This document shows positions 48,605-56,792 of a stretch of DNA of 64,000 nt, piece by piece. Both the position numbers and the translations under genes were made by a program. Position 1 is the first letter of the stretch, and every line of letters begins with the position of its first letter. The notes below the pieces were generated by a model, which searched no databases, was not told the origin of the DNA, and saw nothing but the letters and a program-made list of their open reading frames with translations. Location of the stretch: the NCBI RefSeq assembly GCF_004801905.1, contig NZ_SSSN01000003.1:558001-622000 (forward strand), given 5' to 3'. This DNA is from Orlajensenia flava. GTDB taxonomy: Bacteria; Actinomycetota; Actinomycetes; Actinomycetales; Microbacteriaceae.

Positions 48605-48609
48605 GTCGC

Positions 48610-49227
48610 TCAGGACTCCACGTCGACCGGGCCGGCCGGCATCCGGAGCGGGATGAGGTCGCGCGGTGGCATCGGCGAACTCCCGCGCACCACCACGATC
48701 GAGCGGAAGAGGTCCTCGACGGCTGCCGCGGCGTCCGGGTTGACGGCCGCTTCACCGGCGATCACGCCGCGGAGGAACCAGCGTGGGCCGTCGACGCCGA
48801 TGAAGCGGGCCAAGCGGGTCGACCCCGGGGTGGTGTTGGCGCTGGACACCGGGATCTGAGCGAGTAGCTCTGGCCCGAGATCGCCCTCGCGTTCGGTGGT
48901 CGTTCCACCCTGGCGGGCGATCTGCTCGGCGATCTGGGCACGGATCTCGTGCCAGAGCCCGCTCGAACGGGGGGCGGCGAACGGTTGGACCTGCAACGTC
49001 GAGCCGGCGTAGTCGAGGCCGATCGCCACCACCCGCTTGCTCTCCTCTTCTATCTCGAGGCGCAAGTGCAGTCCCTCACGCGGGAGCACCTTGACGCCGC
49101 CGAGGTCGACGTAGGGGCGAACCGGGTTCGCCTCGGCCTCATCGAACGGGCCGTTCTCGGCCCGATCCTCGGGTGCCGACTTGGGAAGGTCGGCGGGAAT
49201 GCCCCCCGCCGTCTCCATCTCGCTCAC
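48610..49227 (-). CDS. DUF3710 family protein
   Basis: A 205-residue protein of the DUF3710 family: YVDLGGVKVLPREGLHLRLE, KRVVAIGLDYAGSTLQVQPF, and the central DGPRWFLRGVIAGEAA with FRSIVVVRG. Function unknown, cytoplasmic. The GTG at 49227 has AGGAGG eight bases upstream; it overlaps the dut stop in GTGA, so it is coupled to dut. Confidence 0.9.
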   Translation of the reverse strand: MSEMETAGGIPADLPKSAPEDRAENGPFDEAEANPVRPYVDLGGVKVLPREGLHLRLEIEEESKRVVAIGLDYAGSTLQVQPFAAPRSSGLWHEIRAQIAEQIARQGGTTTEREGDLGPELLAQIPVSSANTTPGSTRLARFIGVDGPRWFLRGVIAGEAAVNPDAAAAVEDLFRSIVVVRGSSPMPPRDLIPLRMPAGPVDVES

Positions 49228-49712
49228 GCGATGCCTCCTGATGTGTTGCTGTCTGAGTCGTGGGCGGCGCGCGCGAGGGCCGCCGTTCCGGTGGAGCCGA
49301 AGCCGCCGTCGCCGCGGACGCTGCCCGGCAGCCGATCGACCGCGACGAACCGGGCACGCGTGACCGGCATCACGATGAGCTGCGCGATGCGATCTCCGAC
49401 GGCGACGGCGTATTCCGCGTCCGCGTCGGTGTTGAGCAGGGTGACCTTGATCTCGCCGCGGTAGCCGGCATCGACCGTTCCCGGTGAGTTGACGATCGTG
49501 ATGCCGTGCTTGGATGCCATCCCACTGCGCGGGACGACGAACGCCGCGAAGCCGTCGGGGAGGGCGATCGACACTCCCGTAGCGACCGTGGCACGCTCTC
49601 CGGGCGCCAGGGTGAGGGCCTCGGCGCTGTGCAGATCGGCCCCGGCATCGCCCGGGTGAGCGTAGGCGGGGATCACGGGAGCGGTGATGAGCACGTCGAC
49701 GGTTTCTGCCAC
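49224..49712 (-). CDS. dut: dUTP diphosphatase
   Basis: A 162-residue trimeric dUTPase. Conserved motifs: DAGADLHS (motif 1), PRSGMASKHGI (2), GTVDAGYRGEIKVTL (3), RIAQLIVMPV (4) and RGDGGFGSTG (5). It hydrolyses dUTP, preventing uracil misincorporation and supplying dUMP. The GTG at 49712 starts the fold; upstream reading is a shadow of the DUF3093 region. It is divergent from the DUF3093 gene with 38 bases between the start codons. Confidence 0.95.
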   Translation of the reverse strand: MAETVDVLITAPVIPAYAHPGDAGADLHSAEALTLAPGERATVATGVSIALPDGFAAFVVPRSGMASKHGITIVNSPGTVDAGYRGEIKVTLLNTDADAEYAVAVGDRIAQLIVMPVTRARFVAVDRLPGSVRGDGGFGSTGTAALARAAHDSDSNTSGGIA

Positions 49713-49750
49713 GTGTCGAGGGTAGTGCAGAAGAATGATCGAATAGAGCC

Positions 49751-50209
49751 ATGCCCGCTTACCACGAACGCCTCTGGCCATCCGTCTGGTTGTTCATCGC
49801 CACCGCTCTCGTCATCCCCGCGTCGATCCTCGTCCTGGCGCCGATCTCGCTGATCGCCGGTGTCATCACGGCGGTCGTGCTCTACGCGGGATGTGTCGTC
49901 GGACTGCTGCTCGCCGCACCGATCGTGGAGGTGGAGGATGGGACGCTGCACGCGGCGAAGGCCTCCATCGCGACGTCTCTCGTCGGTGAGGTGACCTCGT
50001 TCTCGGGTGATGAGGCGTTCAAGGAGCGCGGACAGCGACTGGACGCCCGAGCCTGGCTCATGCTGCGCCCGTGGGTCGACCCCATCGTGAAGGTGCCCGT
50101 GCTGGATGCGAGCGACCCGGCGCCGTACTGGATCGTCTCGACTCGGCATCCCAAAGAACTGGCCGCCGCGATCAACTCATCGCGACGGCCGGTATCCGGG
50201 GAGAACTGA
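49751..50209 (+). CDS. DUF3093 membrane protein
   Basis: A 152-residue actinobacterial DUF3093 protein: two N-terminal membrane helices (SVWLFIATALVIPASILVL, then VITAVVLYAGCVVGLLLA) and a cytoplasmic C-terminal domain ending in WIVSTRHPKELAAAINSS. Function unknown; the DUF3093-dut neighbourhood is common in this order. Confidence 0.9.
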   Translation: MPAYHERLWPSVWLFIATALVIPASILVLAPISLIAGVITAVVLYAGCVVGLLLAAPIVEVEDGTLHAAKASIATSLVGEVTSFSGDEAFKERGQRLDARAWLMLRPWVDPIVKVPVLDASDPAPYWIVSTRHPKELAAAINSSRRPVSGEN

Positions 50210-50213
50210 ACTC

Positions 50214-50507
50214 TCAGGCTGCGCACTCCAGGCAGACGGCGCCGAGCTTCTCCTCGTGGTCGATCTGGGAGCGATGCTTCACGAGGAAGCAGTTGATGCA
50301 GGTGAACTCGTCGGCCTGCGCGGGGAGGACGACGACGTCCAGGTCGAGGTCGGAGAGGTCGGCGCCCGGCAGCTCGAAACCGCCCGGGTTGTCGGCATCC
50401 TCGACGTCCACGACGCCTGACATCTTGTCGGGCACGCGCTCCTTGAGCGCCTCGATCGAGTCGGAGTCGTCGTCGGTCTTGCGCGGTGCGTCGTAATCCG
50501 TGGCCAT
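50214..50507 (-). CDS. DUF4193 family protein
   Basis: A 97-residue acidic protein with the family sequence MATDYDAPRKTDDDSDS, ALKERVPDKMSGVVDVED, and the C-terminal zinc-like cysteines EFTCINCFLVKHRSQ and AVCLECAA (CxxC...CxxC). Probably metal-binding, unknown role; nearly invariant in actinobacteria. A palindrome overlaps its presumed -10 at 50530-50547. Confidence 0.92.
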   Translation of the reverse strand: MATDYDAPRKTDDDSDSIEALKERVPDKMSGVVDVEDADNPGGFELPGADLSDLDLDVVVLPAQADEFTCINCFLVKHRSQIDHEEKLGAVCLECAA

Positions 50508-50529
50508 GCCCATCCATTCAATTGCTCTG

Positions 50530-50547
50530 CCGTTCTAGGTGGAACGG
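50530..50547. promoter_or_regulatory. Inverted repeat in the DUF4193 promoter region
   Basis: CCGTTC-TAGGTG-GAACGG has six-base perfect arms and covers the minus-strand TAGAAC -10-like hexamer. Possible operator. Confidence 0.35.
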
Positions 50548-50707
50548 CGACGATAGTGTGCCGCAATCAGGAGCGAATAGCAAACGCCCTCACAGCCCTT
50601 TGGCAGCTACCCGGAACAACTTCCGGCACGCGGGCGGTATTCCCACGAAATGGGGTCAGAACGTGCCATTCTGACGGGGAGTTCGCGAGTGCGAGAGGGT
50701 TGTCACG

Positions 50708-51760
50708 ATGCAGGAACTGAAGGTGATCGGAGTCGAGAACGGCGCCCTGTTGGTCGCTTCCGACGACGGGGACCGATTCCGGATCGTCATCGATGAAGTG
50801 ATGCAGTCGAGGCTGCGTCGGGCGAACCCCGAGCCGTCCGGCGGACAGAAGATCTCTCCCCGAGAAGTGCAGGCCTACATCCGTTCCGGAATGTCCGCAG
50901 AGGATGTCGCCGCTGTCACCGGAGCGGGTCTCGAGTTCATCCAACGTTTCGAGGGTCCGGTCGTCGCCGAGCGCGAGCACGTGCTCAGCAGCGCACTCGG
51001 AGTGACCGTCTACACGGCGATCGAGAGCGATGACCCCGATGAGGATTCCACCTTCGGCGGAGTGATGCGTTCGCGGTTGGCATCACTCGGCGCCTCGAAC
51101 GAGCGATGGGCGAGCTGGAAGGAGCCCGCCGGCGGTTGGATCATCAAGCTCGAGTTCACGGCCGACTCCATCGACCACGACGCCCGCTGGTCGTTCGAAC
51201 CCAAGAAGCTCGCACTCGCGCCCCTCAGCAGCGAGGCCGTCACCCTCTCGCAGCAGGGCGAGATCTCCGGATCCCTCATCCCCCGCCTGCGCGCCGTCGA
51301 CACCACCGACACGGACCACTCCCGGTTCGACAGCGGTGCGTTCACCTTCAAGGACCCGCTGCTGGAGGTCGACGGCGTCGACACGCCCGTGGCCGAGCCG
51401 CTCCCCTACGGCCGCACGCCCGGGTCCACCGCGACACCGGCCGTCGCGAAGGCGGCCATCAACCGTGCCGACGAGCCCCCCAAGAACCTGAGCGAGACGG
51501 CTGACCTCCTCGAGGCGCTGCGCAAGCGACGCGGCGAACGCGAGTCCGCACCTCAGCTCGACCTGGGCATGGATCTCGAGCCACCGTTGCCCGAGGCACC
51601 GGCATCCGTTCCCGCCTCGGCCTCGGCCTCGGGTCGTCGCGACTGGTCGACCCCTGGAGCGAATCAGACGGGTGGCCACGGCCGCAAGCGCGGGCGAGCA
51701 TCGATGCCGAGCTGGGACGAGATCGTGTTCGGCGCTCGTACCGACGACGACCTGGCCTGA
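50708..51760 (+). CDS. sepH: Septation protein SepH
   Basis: A 350-residue protein of the SepH (DUF3071) family. The N-terminal domain (about 1-160) begins MQELKVIGVENGALLVASDD and includes the DNA-binding-like ISPREVQAYIRSGMSAEDVA. A long acidic and Pro/Ala-rich middle is followed by a basic C-terminal tail (DWSTPGANQTGGHGRKRGR) seen in this family. SepH interacts with FtsZ and promotes septum formation in actinobacteria (known); here located alone upstream of the DUF6504 gene. Confidence 0.9.
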   Translation: MQELKVIGVENGALLVASDDGDRFRIVIDEVMQSRLRRANPEPSGGQKISPREVQAYIRSGMSAEDVAAVTGAGLEFIQRFEGPVVAEREHVLSSALGVTVYTAIESDDPDEDSTFGGVMRSRLASLGASNERWASWKEPAGGWIIKLEFTADSIDHDARWSFEPKKLALAPLSSEAVTLSQQGEISGSLIPRLRAVDTTDTDHSRFDSGAFTFKDPLLEVDGVDTPVAEPLPYGRTPGSTATPAVAKAAINRADEPPKNLSETADLLEALRKRRGERESAPQLDLGMDLEPPLPEAPASVPASASASGRRDWSTPGANQTGGHGRKRGRASMPSWDEIVFGARTDDDLA

Positions 51761-51842
51761 ACCGCCGGTTAGCGACAACCTCCTCCGGCACCGCCTCTCA
51801 GGGCTGCCAGCCCGGTATCAATGTCGGTGCCGCGTGCTATCT

Positions 51843-51858
51843 TCGAACGCGTATTCGA
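51843..51858 (+). promoter_or_regulatory. LexA/SOS-box-like site upstream of the DUF6504 gene
   Basis: TCGAAC-GCGT-ATTCGA differs in one base from the actinobacterial SOS box TCGAAC-N4-GTTCGA. A second, overlapping GTTCGA lies at 51861-51866. It sits 20 bases before the start codon at 51878, right at the presumed promoter. Confidence 0.55.
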
Positions 51859-51877
51859 ATGTTCGAGGAGGCTACCC

Positions 51878-52168
51878 ATGACGCTCATGCACGAGCCGGT
51901 CGCCGTGTGGACGAGCCGCACGGGTGAGCCGCAGCGCATCGTCTGGCGCTCGCGACGTTACCGCGTCAACGACCATCCCACCGCGCTCGTCGGCACCTGC
52001 GACTGGTGGGCCCCACTCGCCCACGGCGAGCTCGGCTATGGTCGTGCTCCGCTGCAGATCAACGGCTGGCGCTTCCAGGCGTCGACCGACGACGGCGAGA
52101 CGCACGTCTTCGATGTTCGCCACGACGACACGGAGCAGGCCTGGAGCCTGCTCCGTGTCTTCGACTAG
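51878..52168 (+). CDS. DUF6504 family protein
   Basis: A 96-residue protein beginning MTLMHEPVAVWTSRTGEPQR, with IVWRSRRYRVNDHP, WWAPLAHGELGYGR and ETHVFDVRHDD. DUF6504 proteins are known to me mainly from genes next to imuB and dnaE2, the SOS mutasome. Here it stands alone but carries a LexA-box-like site. GAGGAGG seven bases before the ATG. The SOS role is inference. Confidence 0.75.
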   Translation: MTLMHEPVAVWTSRTGEPQRIVWRSRRYRVNDHPTALVGTCDWWAPLAHGELGYGRAPLQINGWRFQASTDDGETHVFDVRHDDTEQAWSLLRVFD

Positions 52169-53322
52169 GCGCGGCCCATCGGCCCGACCTTCCTCCCCGC
52201 GGACGTCCACAGCATGAGCACTCCCCCGACGATCAGAGCCCAGAAGGCCGATCCGATGCCGAGGACGGAGATGCCGGATGCCGCCACGAGGAAGGTGGCG
52301 ACGGCGCTCACCCGGTGCTCGGGGCGCTCGAGTGACGTGCCGATCGACGCGGCGAACGCCCCGAGCAGCGCCAGGCCGGCGACGGCCGTGATGATGATGG
52401 GCGGTGACGCCGAGACGACGGCGGTCGCCAGTCCGGCGCACAACCCCAGAACGAGGTAGCCGATACCGGCCGTGAGAGTGGCCACCCATCGCTTCGCCCG
52501 GTCGGGGTTGGCCTCCGGACCGGCCATGAGGGCCGCGGTGATCGCGGCGAGGTTGATGGCGTGCCCGCCGAACAGGGCAGCCGCGACGGAGCCCACCCCG
52601 GAGGCGAGCAGCGCGGGGCGGGCGGGCGCGTCGTATCCGAAGGTCGACATGACGGCGAACCCGGGAACGTTCTGCCCCGCCATCGTGACGATGAAGAGCG
52701 GGAGGCCGAGGCTCACGATGGCAGCGGGCTCGAAGCTCGGCGGCACGAACTCGAGGTGCGGAACGGCACCGGTGGCGGCGATGGCACCGGGGCGCGCGAT
52801 GATGGCGATACCGATGATGGCCACGAGCATGGCCGCGGGCACCGCCCATCGCGGGGCGATCCGCACGAGGATGAGCCAGACGAGCACGATCGGAATCGCG
52901 ACGGCGGGCACCTCGACCGCCGCGAGGGCCGGGGCGATGCAGATGGGGAACAGGATGCCGGCGAGCATCGCGCTCGCGATCGACTTCGGAATGCTGGTGA
53001 TCGCTCGGCCGAGTGCCGGCCACAGTCCGGTCAGCACGATCAGAGCACCGCAGACGAGGAAGGCACCGGTTGCCGCACCGAAGTCGTCGGTCGTGCTGCC
53101 CGCGGCGATGAGCAGGGCCGCGCCGGGCGTCGACCACGCGAACGACAGCGGCATTCTCAGCCAGAGGGGAAGAACGACGCAGGCGACGCCCGTGGCGATG
53201 CAGAGGGCGAGCAGACCCGACGAGGCCTGGGCATCCGTTGCACCGACGGCGTGCAATCCGGCGATGACCAGGGCGAACGAGCTGGCGAATCCGGTGATGG
53301 CGGCGATGACTCCCGCCGCCAC
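52165..53322 (-). CDS. Benzoate/H+ symporter family protein BenE
   Basis: A 385-residue protein with about 11-12 membrane helices and the BenE-type core: LGRAITSIPKSIASAMLAGILF (quoted in parts as ITSIPKSIASAMLAGIL), FVPPSFEPAAIVSLGLPLFIVTMAGQN (in parts: LGLPLFIVTMAGQNVPGF). Likely transports benzoate or related aromatic acids. The only possible start before the first helix is a GTG at 53322, which gives almost no N-terminal tail; ATG, GTG and TTG are absent further upstream in frame. Its 3' end overlaps the DUF6504 gene by four bases. Confidence 0.8.
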   Translation of the reverse strand: MAAGVIAAITGFASSFALVIAGLHAVGATDAQASSGLLALCIATGVACVVLPLWLRMPLSFAWSTPGAALLIAAGSTTDDFGAATGAFLVCGALIVLTGLWPALGRAITSIPKSIASAMLAGILFPICIAPALAAVEVPAVAIPIVLVWLILVRIAPRWAVPAAMLVAIIGIAIIARPGAIAATGAVPHLEFVPPSFEPAAIVSLGLPLFIVTMAGQNVPGFAVMSTFGYDAPARPALLASGVGSVAAALFGGHAINLAAITAALMAGPEANPDRAKRWVATLTAGIGYLVLGLCAGLATAVVSASPPIIITAVAGLALLGAFAASIGTSLERPEHRVSAVATFLVAASGISVLGIGSAFWALIVGGVLMLWTSAGRKVGPMGRA

Positions 53323-53381
53323 GGTGTGGACGAGCGCACCACGCCCCGCTTCTTCCGGCGGGTCGATGCCCTCGACCTGGC

Positions 53382-54656
53382 TCAGGCCGACTTCTCCTCG
53401 CGACGCTGCTTGTGGGGAACGATCGTCGGCGCCGCGTTGTCGATGACGGCGGCGCGCGTGACGACGACCCGCGCGACCTCGGTGCTGGACGGCACCTCGA
53501 ACATGATGGGACCGAGCACCTCCTCGAGGATGGCGCGGAGCCCTCGTGCACCGGTCTGACGCAGGACGGCGAGATCGGCGATCGCTTCCAGGGCGGGGCG
53601 CTCGAACTCCAACTCGACCCCGTCGAGCTCGAACATGCGCTGATACTGCTTGACCAACGCGTTGCGCGGCTCGGTCAGGATCTCCATCAGGGCGGTTCGA
53701 TCAAGAGGAGTGACGGTGGTCACGACGGGAAGACGCCCGATGAACTCGGGGATGAGCCCGAACTTGTGAAGGTCTTCTGGGAGCACCTCGCTGAACAGGT
53801 TGAGCTCGTTGCCCTTGATGTGAAGGGGGGCGCCGAATCCGATGCCCTTCTTGCCCGCTCGGGACGAGATGATCTCCTCGAGCCCTGCGAACGCGCCGGC
53901 CACGATGAACAAGACGTTGGTCGTGTCGATCTGGATGAACTCCTGATGCGGATGCTTGCGCCCGCCCTGCGGAGGAACTGACGCAACCGTGCCCTCGAGG
54001 ATCTTCAGGAGTGCCTGCTGGACGCCCTCGCCCGACACGTCGCGCGTGATCGAGGGATTCTCGGCCTTGCGGGCGATCTTGTCGACCTCATCGATGTAGA
54101 TGATGCCGGTCTCGGCCTTCTTGACGTCGTAGTCGGCGGCCTGGATGAGCTTGAGGAGGATGTTCTCGACATCTTCGCCGACATAACCCGCCTCGGTGAG
54201 CGCTGTCGCATCCGCGACGGCGAACGGCACGTTGAGTCGTTTCGCGAGTGTCTGGGCGAGGTAGGTCTTGCCGCATCCCGTCGGGCCGATGAGCAGGATG
54301 TTGCTCTTGGCGATCTCGATGTCGTCGATGGCGTCGGCCGGGCCGATGGTGCCCCGGGCGCGTACGCGCTTGTAGTGGTTGTAGACCGCCACGGCGAGGG
54401 CGCGCTTGGCAGCCTCCTGGCCGATGACGTACTCCTCGAGGAAGGAGAAGATCTCTTTGGGCTTCGGGAGCTCGAACTCGCCGTCGACGTCTTCGCCGGC
54501 CTCGGCCAGGCGCTCCTCGATGATCTCGTTGCACAACTCGACGCATTCGTCGCAGATGTAGACGCCGGGACCGGCGATCAACTGCTGCACCTGCTTCTGG
54601 CTCTTTCCACAGAAGGAGCACTTGAGCAGGTCGGCGCTTTCGCCAATGCGAGCCAT
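53382..54656 (-). CDS. clpX: ATP-dependent Clp protease ATP-binding subunit ClpX
   Basis: A 424-residue AAA+ unfoldase. The N-terminal zinc-binding domain has CSFCGKSQ and [10 protein letters not shown]; then Walker [12 protein letters not shown], Walker [12 protein letters not shown], and [10 protein letters not shown], which docks on ClpP. It delivers substrates to ClpP1P2, encoded next door. Transcribed separately from clpP1P2, whose terminator lies between. Confidence 0.97.
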   Translation of the reverse strand: MARIGESADLLKCSFCGKSQKQVQQLIAGPGVYICDECVELCNEIIEERLAEAGEDVDGEFELPKPKEIFSFLEEYVIGQEAAKRALAVAVYNHYKRVRARGTIGPADAIDDIEIAKSNILLIGPTGCGKTYLAQTLAKRLNVPFAVADATALTEAGYVGEDVENILLKLIQAADYDVKKAETGIIYIDEVDKIARKAENPSITRDVSGEGVQQALLKILEGTVASVPPQGGRKHPHQEFIQIDTTNVLFIVAGAFAGLEEIISSRAGKKGIGFGAPLHIKGNELNLFSEVLPEDLHKFGLIPEFIGRLPVVTTVTPLDRTALMEILTEPRNALVKQYQRMFELDGVELEFERPALEAIADLAVLRQTGARGLRAILEEVLGPIMFEVPSSTEVARVVVTRAAVIDNAAPTIVPHKQRREEKSA

Positions 54657-54795
54657 CGAGAGCCTCCTTCTTTGTGGCTTTTTTCAGCCTAGGCTATGCC
54701 GCCCACAATCGACGGTAGCGCCGCCACAATCCGCCCCATGGCGGTTTCGCCCTCGGCAGAAGCAGCCCCGAGACACCCGTCGATGGGCATACGAA

Positions 54796-54821
54796 GGGCC
54801 CGGCGCCGCAGCGCCGGGCCC
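54796..54821 (-). terminator. Terminator downstream of clpP1P2
   Basis: GGGCCCGGCGC and GCGCCGGGCCC form an 11-base perfect stem with a four-base loop, directly after the clpP2 stop (minus strand). No T-run follows. Confidence 0.65.
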
Positions 54822-54834
54822 GTCCGTCGTTCGG

Positions 54835-55518
54835 TTACGCAGTCAGCGCGGCGACGGCCTTGCGCGAGGTCAGCACCTGGTCGATGAGACCGTACTCCTG
54901 AGCCTCGGCTGCCGAGAGGATCTTGTCGCGGTCGATGTCCTTGTTGACCTGCTCCTGGCTGCGGTTGGAGTGCTTGGCGAGCGTCTCCTCCAGCCAGGTG
55001 CGCATGCGCAGGATCTCCTGCGCCTGGATCTCGATGTCGGACGCCTGACCCTGACCGGCCTGGCCGACGGCCGGCTGGTGGATGAGGATGCGCGCGTTCG
55101 GGAGAGCGAGTCGCTTTCCGGGCGTGCCGGCTGCCGCGAGCACGGCCGCAGCGGATGCCGCCTGTCCGAGCACGACCGTCTGGATCTGCGGACGGATGTA
55201 CTGCATCGTGTCGTAGATGGCGGTCATGGCCGTGAACGATCCACCGGGCGAGTTGATGTACATCATGATGTCGCGGTCGGGCTCCATGCTCTCGAGCACG
55301 AGCAACTGCGCCATGATGTCATCGGCCGATGCGTCGTCGACCTGCACACCGAGGAAGATCACGCGGTCCTCGAACAGCTTCGCGTAGGGGTCCTGACGCT
55401 TGTAGCCGTATGCGGTGCGCTCCTCGAAACTGGGGAGGATGTAGCGGGAACCGGGGGCCTGCAGGGCGGAGCCGCCCATCGAGCTGGATGCGGTCCCACC
55501 GAAGTTCTGGATGGTCAT
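54835..55518 (-). CDS. clpP2: ATP-dependent Clp protease proteolytic subunit ClpP2
   Basis: A 227-residue serine peptidase. The catalytic triad is in LGQAASAAAVLAAAG (Ser), HQPAVGQAGQGQASDIEI (His) and KDIDRDKILSA (Asp). It is longer than ClpP1 by an N-terminal extension (MTIQNFGGTASSSMGG). Together with ClpP1 it forms the actinobacterial mixed 14-mer. The ATG at 55518 lies 29 bases after the clpP1 stop. Confidence 0.96.
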   Translation of the reverse strand: MTIQNFGGTASSSMGGSALQAPGSRYILPSFEERTAYGYKRQDPYAKLFEDRVIFLGVQVDDASADDIMAQLLVLESMEPDRDIMMYINSPGGSFTAMTAIYDTMQYIRPQIQTVVLGQAASAAAVLAAAGTPGKRLALPNARILIHQPAVGQAGQGQASDIEIQAQEILRMRTWLEETLAKHSNRSQEQVNKDIDRDKILSAAEAQEYGLIDQVLTSRKAVAALTA

Positions 55519-55547
55519 AGATCTGTTCCTGTTCGTCTCTTCGGTGG

Positions 55548-56129
55548 CTATTCGGTTCCGCCGCCGCCGACGACGTCGCTCGCCGATTCGCGGATGTGGT
55601 CGACGAAGCCGTATTCGAGGGCCTCCTGCGCGTTGAACCAACGGTCGCGGTCGCCATCATCGTTGACCTGCTCGACCGTCTTACCGGTCTGCGACGCCGT
55701 GATCTCGGCGAGCCGGCGCTTCATGTCGAGGATGAGCTGCGCCTGGGTCTGGATGTCGCTCGAGGTTCCCCCGAAGCCACCGTGGGGCTGGTGGAGGAGC
55801 ACCCGGGCGTTGGGGGTGATGTAGCGCTTGCCCTTCGTGCCGGCGGTCAGCAGCAGCTGTCCCATCGACGCCGCCATGCCGATTCCCACGGTGACGATGT
55901 CGTTCGGCACGAACTGCATCGTGTCGTAGATGGCCATGCCGGCGGTGATCGATCCGCCGGGAGAGTTGATGTAGAGGTAGATGTCGCGCTTCGAGTCCTC
56001 AGCGGCCAGCAGGAGGAGCTTGGCGGCGATCTCGTTGGCGTTCTCGTCTCGCACCTCGGAACCGAGCCAGATGATGCGGTCCTTCAGCAGGCGGTCAAAA
56101 ACACTGGGTCCCAGTGTCGGTTCGGCCAT
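55548..56129 (-). CDS. clpP1: ATP-dependent Clp protease proteolytic subunit ClpP1
   Basis: A 193-residue serine peptidase. Catalytic residues in [17 protein letters not shown] (Ser), [14 protein letters not shown] (His) and [11 protein letters not shown] (Asp). Start [15 protein letters not shown] has TGGAG upstream; the frame opens 22 codons earlier without matching sequence. First gene of the clpP1-clpP2 pair. Confidence 0.96.
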   Translation of the reverse strand: MAEPTLGPSVFDRLLKDRIIWLGSEVRDENANEIAAKLLLLAAEDSKRDIYLYINSPGGSITAGMAIYDTMQFVPNDIVTVGIGMAASMGQLLLTAGTKGKRYITPNARVLLHQPHGGFGGTSSDIQTQAQLILDMKRRLAEITASQTGKTVEQVNDDGDRDRWFNAQEALEYGFVDHIRESASDVVGGGGTE

Positions 56130-56219
56130 GGTGTCGCTCCATTCAGTTATCGCGTATGACGAATCTATCGGAGCGTCCATGCTCCACCCGGCCATGTTCG
56201 CCGTGGGCAGAGCGCCCGG

Positions 56220-56723
56220 TCAGTCGGCCAGTTCGCGCGCGTAGGCGGTCACAGAACGGGTGTAGCGATGCAGGTGGGGCGCGAGGGCGAGCAGGGCGAC
56301 GGATGCGGCTCGCCGCTCCTCCCCAGCGCTCGCGAGCGCCAGAGCGAGGAACGCGCTGACCTCGTCCCGGTAGGGCGCGTCGGGATGAACGCGGTGCTCG
56401 TCCTCGATCAGCGCGAGCGCCCTGGCGGTGTCGCCGAGGTTGCGGATGCTGCTCGCCATCTGGATGACGGCCTGCGGCCGATGCTTGTCGTCCAGGCCGA
56501 GTTCGAGGGCGTGCGCGTAGAGCGGAACCGCTTCGTCGGGTCGGCCCGCCGAATCGCGCGCTCCGGCGCGTTCGAACTCCGCGCGGGCGTCATCCGTGCC
56601 CCGTTCGGCTGCGAGGGCGTCGATGCGCGCGATGACCTCGTCGTCCACCATCGAGCCGACTGCAGCCGCCCATACCGCCGCGACGCGCTCGTTCCACGGC
56701 TCCGCCGTGTCGGCATCCGTCAT
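56220..56723 (-). CDS. TPR-type protein
   Basis: A 167-residue all-helical protein with tetratricopeptide-like helix pairs (DARAEFERAGARDSAGRPDE, AVPLYAHALELGLDD, QAVIQMASSIRNLGDTARAL, DEVSAFLALALASAGEE). This is the actinobacterial family usually annotated as a tetratricopeptide repeat protein near tig. Unknown partner. Co-oriented with tig, from which it is separated by the 56750-56785 hairpin. Confidence 0.82.
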   Translation of the reverse strand: MTDADTAEPWNERVAAVWAAAVGSMVDDEVIARIDALAAERGTDDARAEFERAGARDSAGRPDEAVPLYAHALELGLDDKHRPQAVIQMASSIRNLGDTARALALIEDEHRVHPDAPYRDEVSAFLALALASAGEERRAASVALLALAPHLHRYTRSVTAYARELAD

Positions 56724-56749
56724 GTCGTTCTCAGCTCCTCGGGAGAAGA

Positions 56750-56785
56750 CGAAGAGGCCGGATGCATGCGCATCCGGCCTCTTCG
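56750..56785 (-). terminator. Terminator downstream of tig
   Basis: CGAAGAGGCCGGATGC and GCATCCGGCCTCTTCG form a 16-base perfect stem with an ATGC loop, eight bases beyond the tig stop on the minus strand. Confidence 0.75.
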
Positions 56786-56792
56786 TGGGGTT

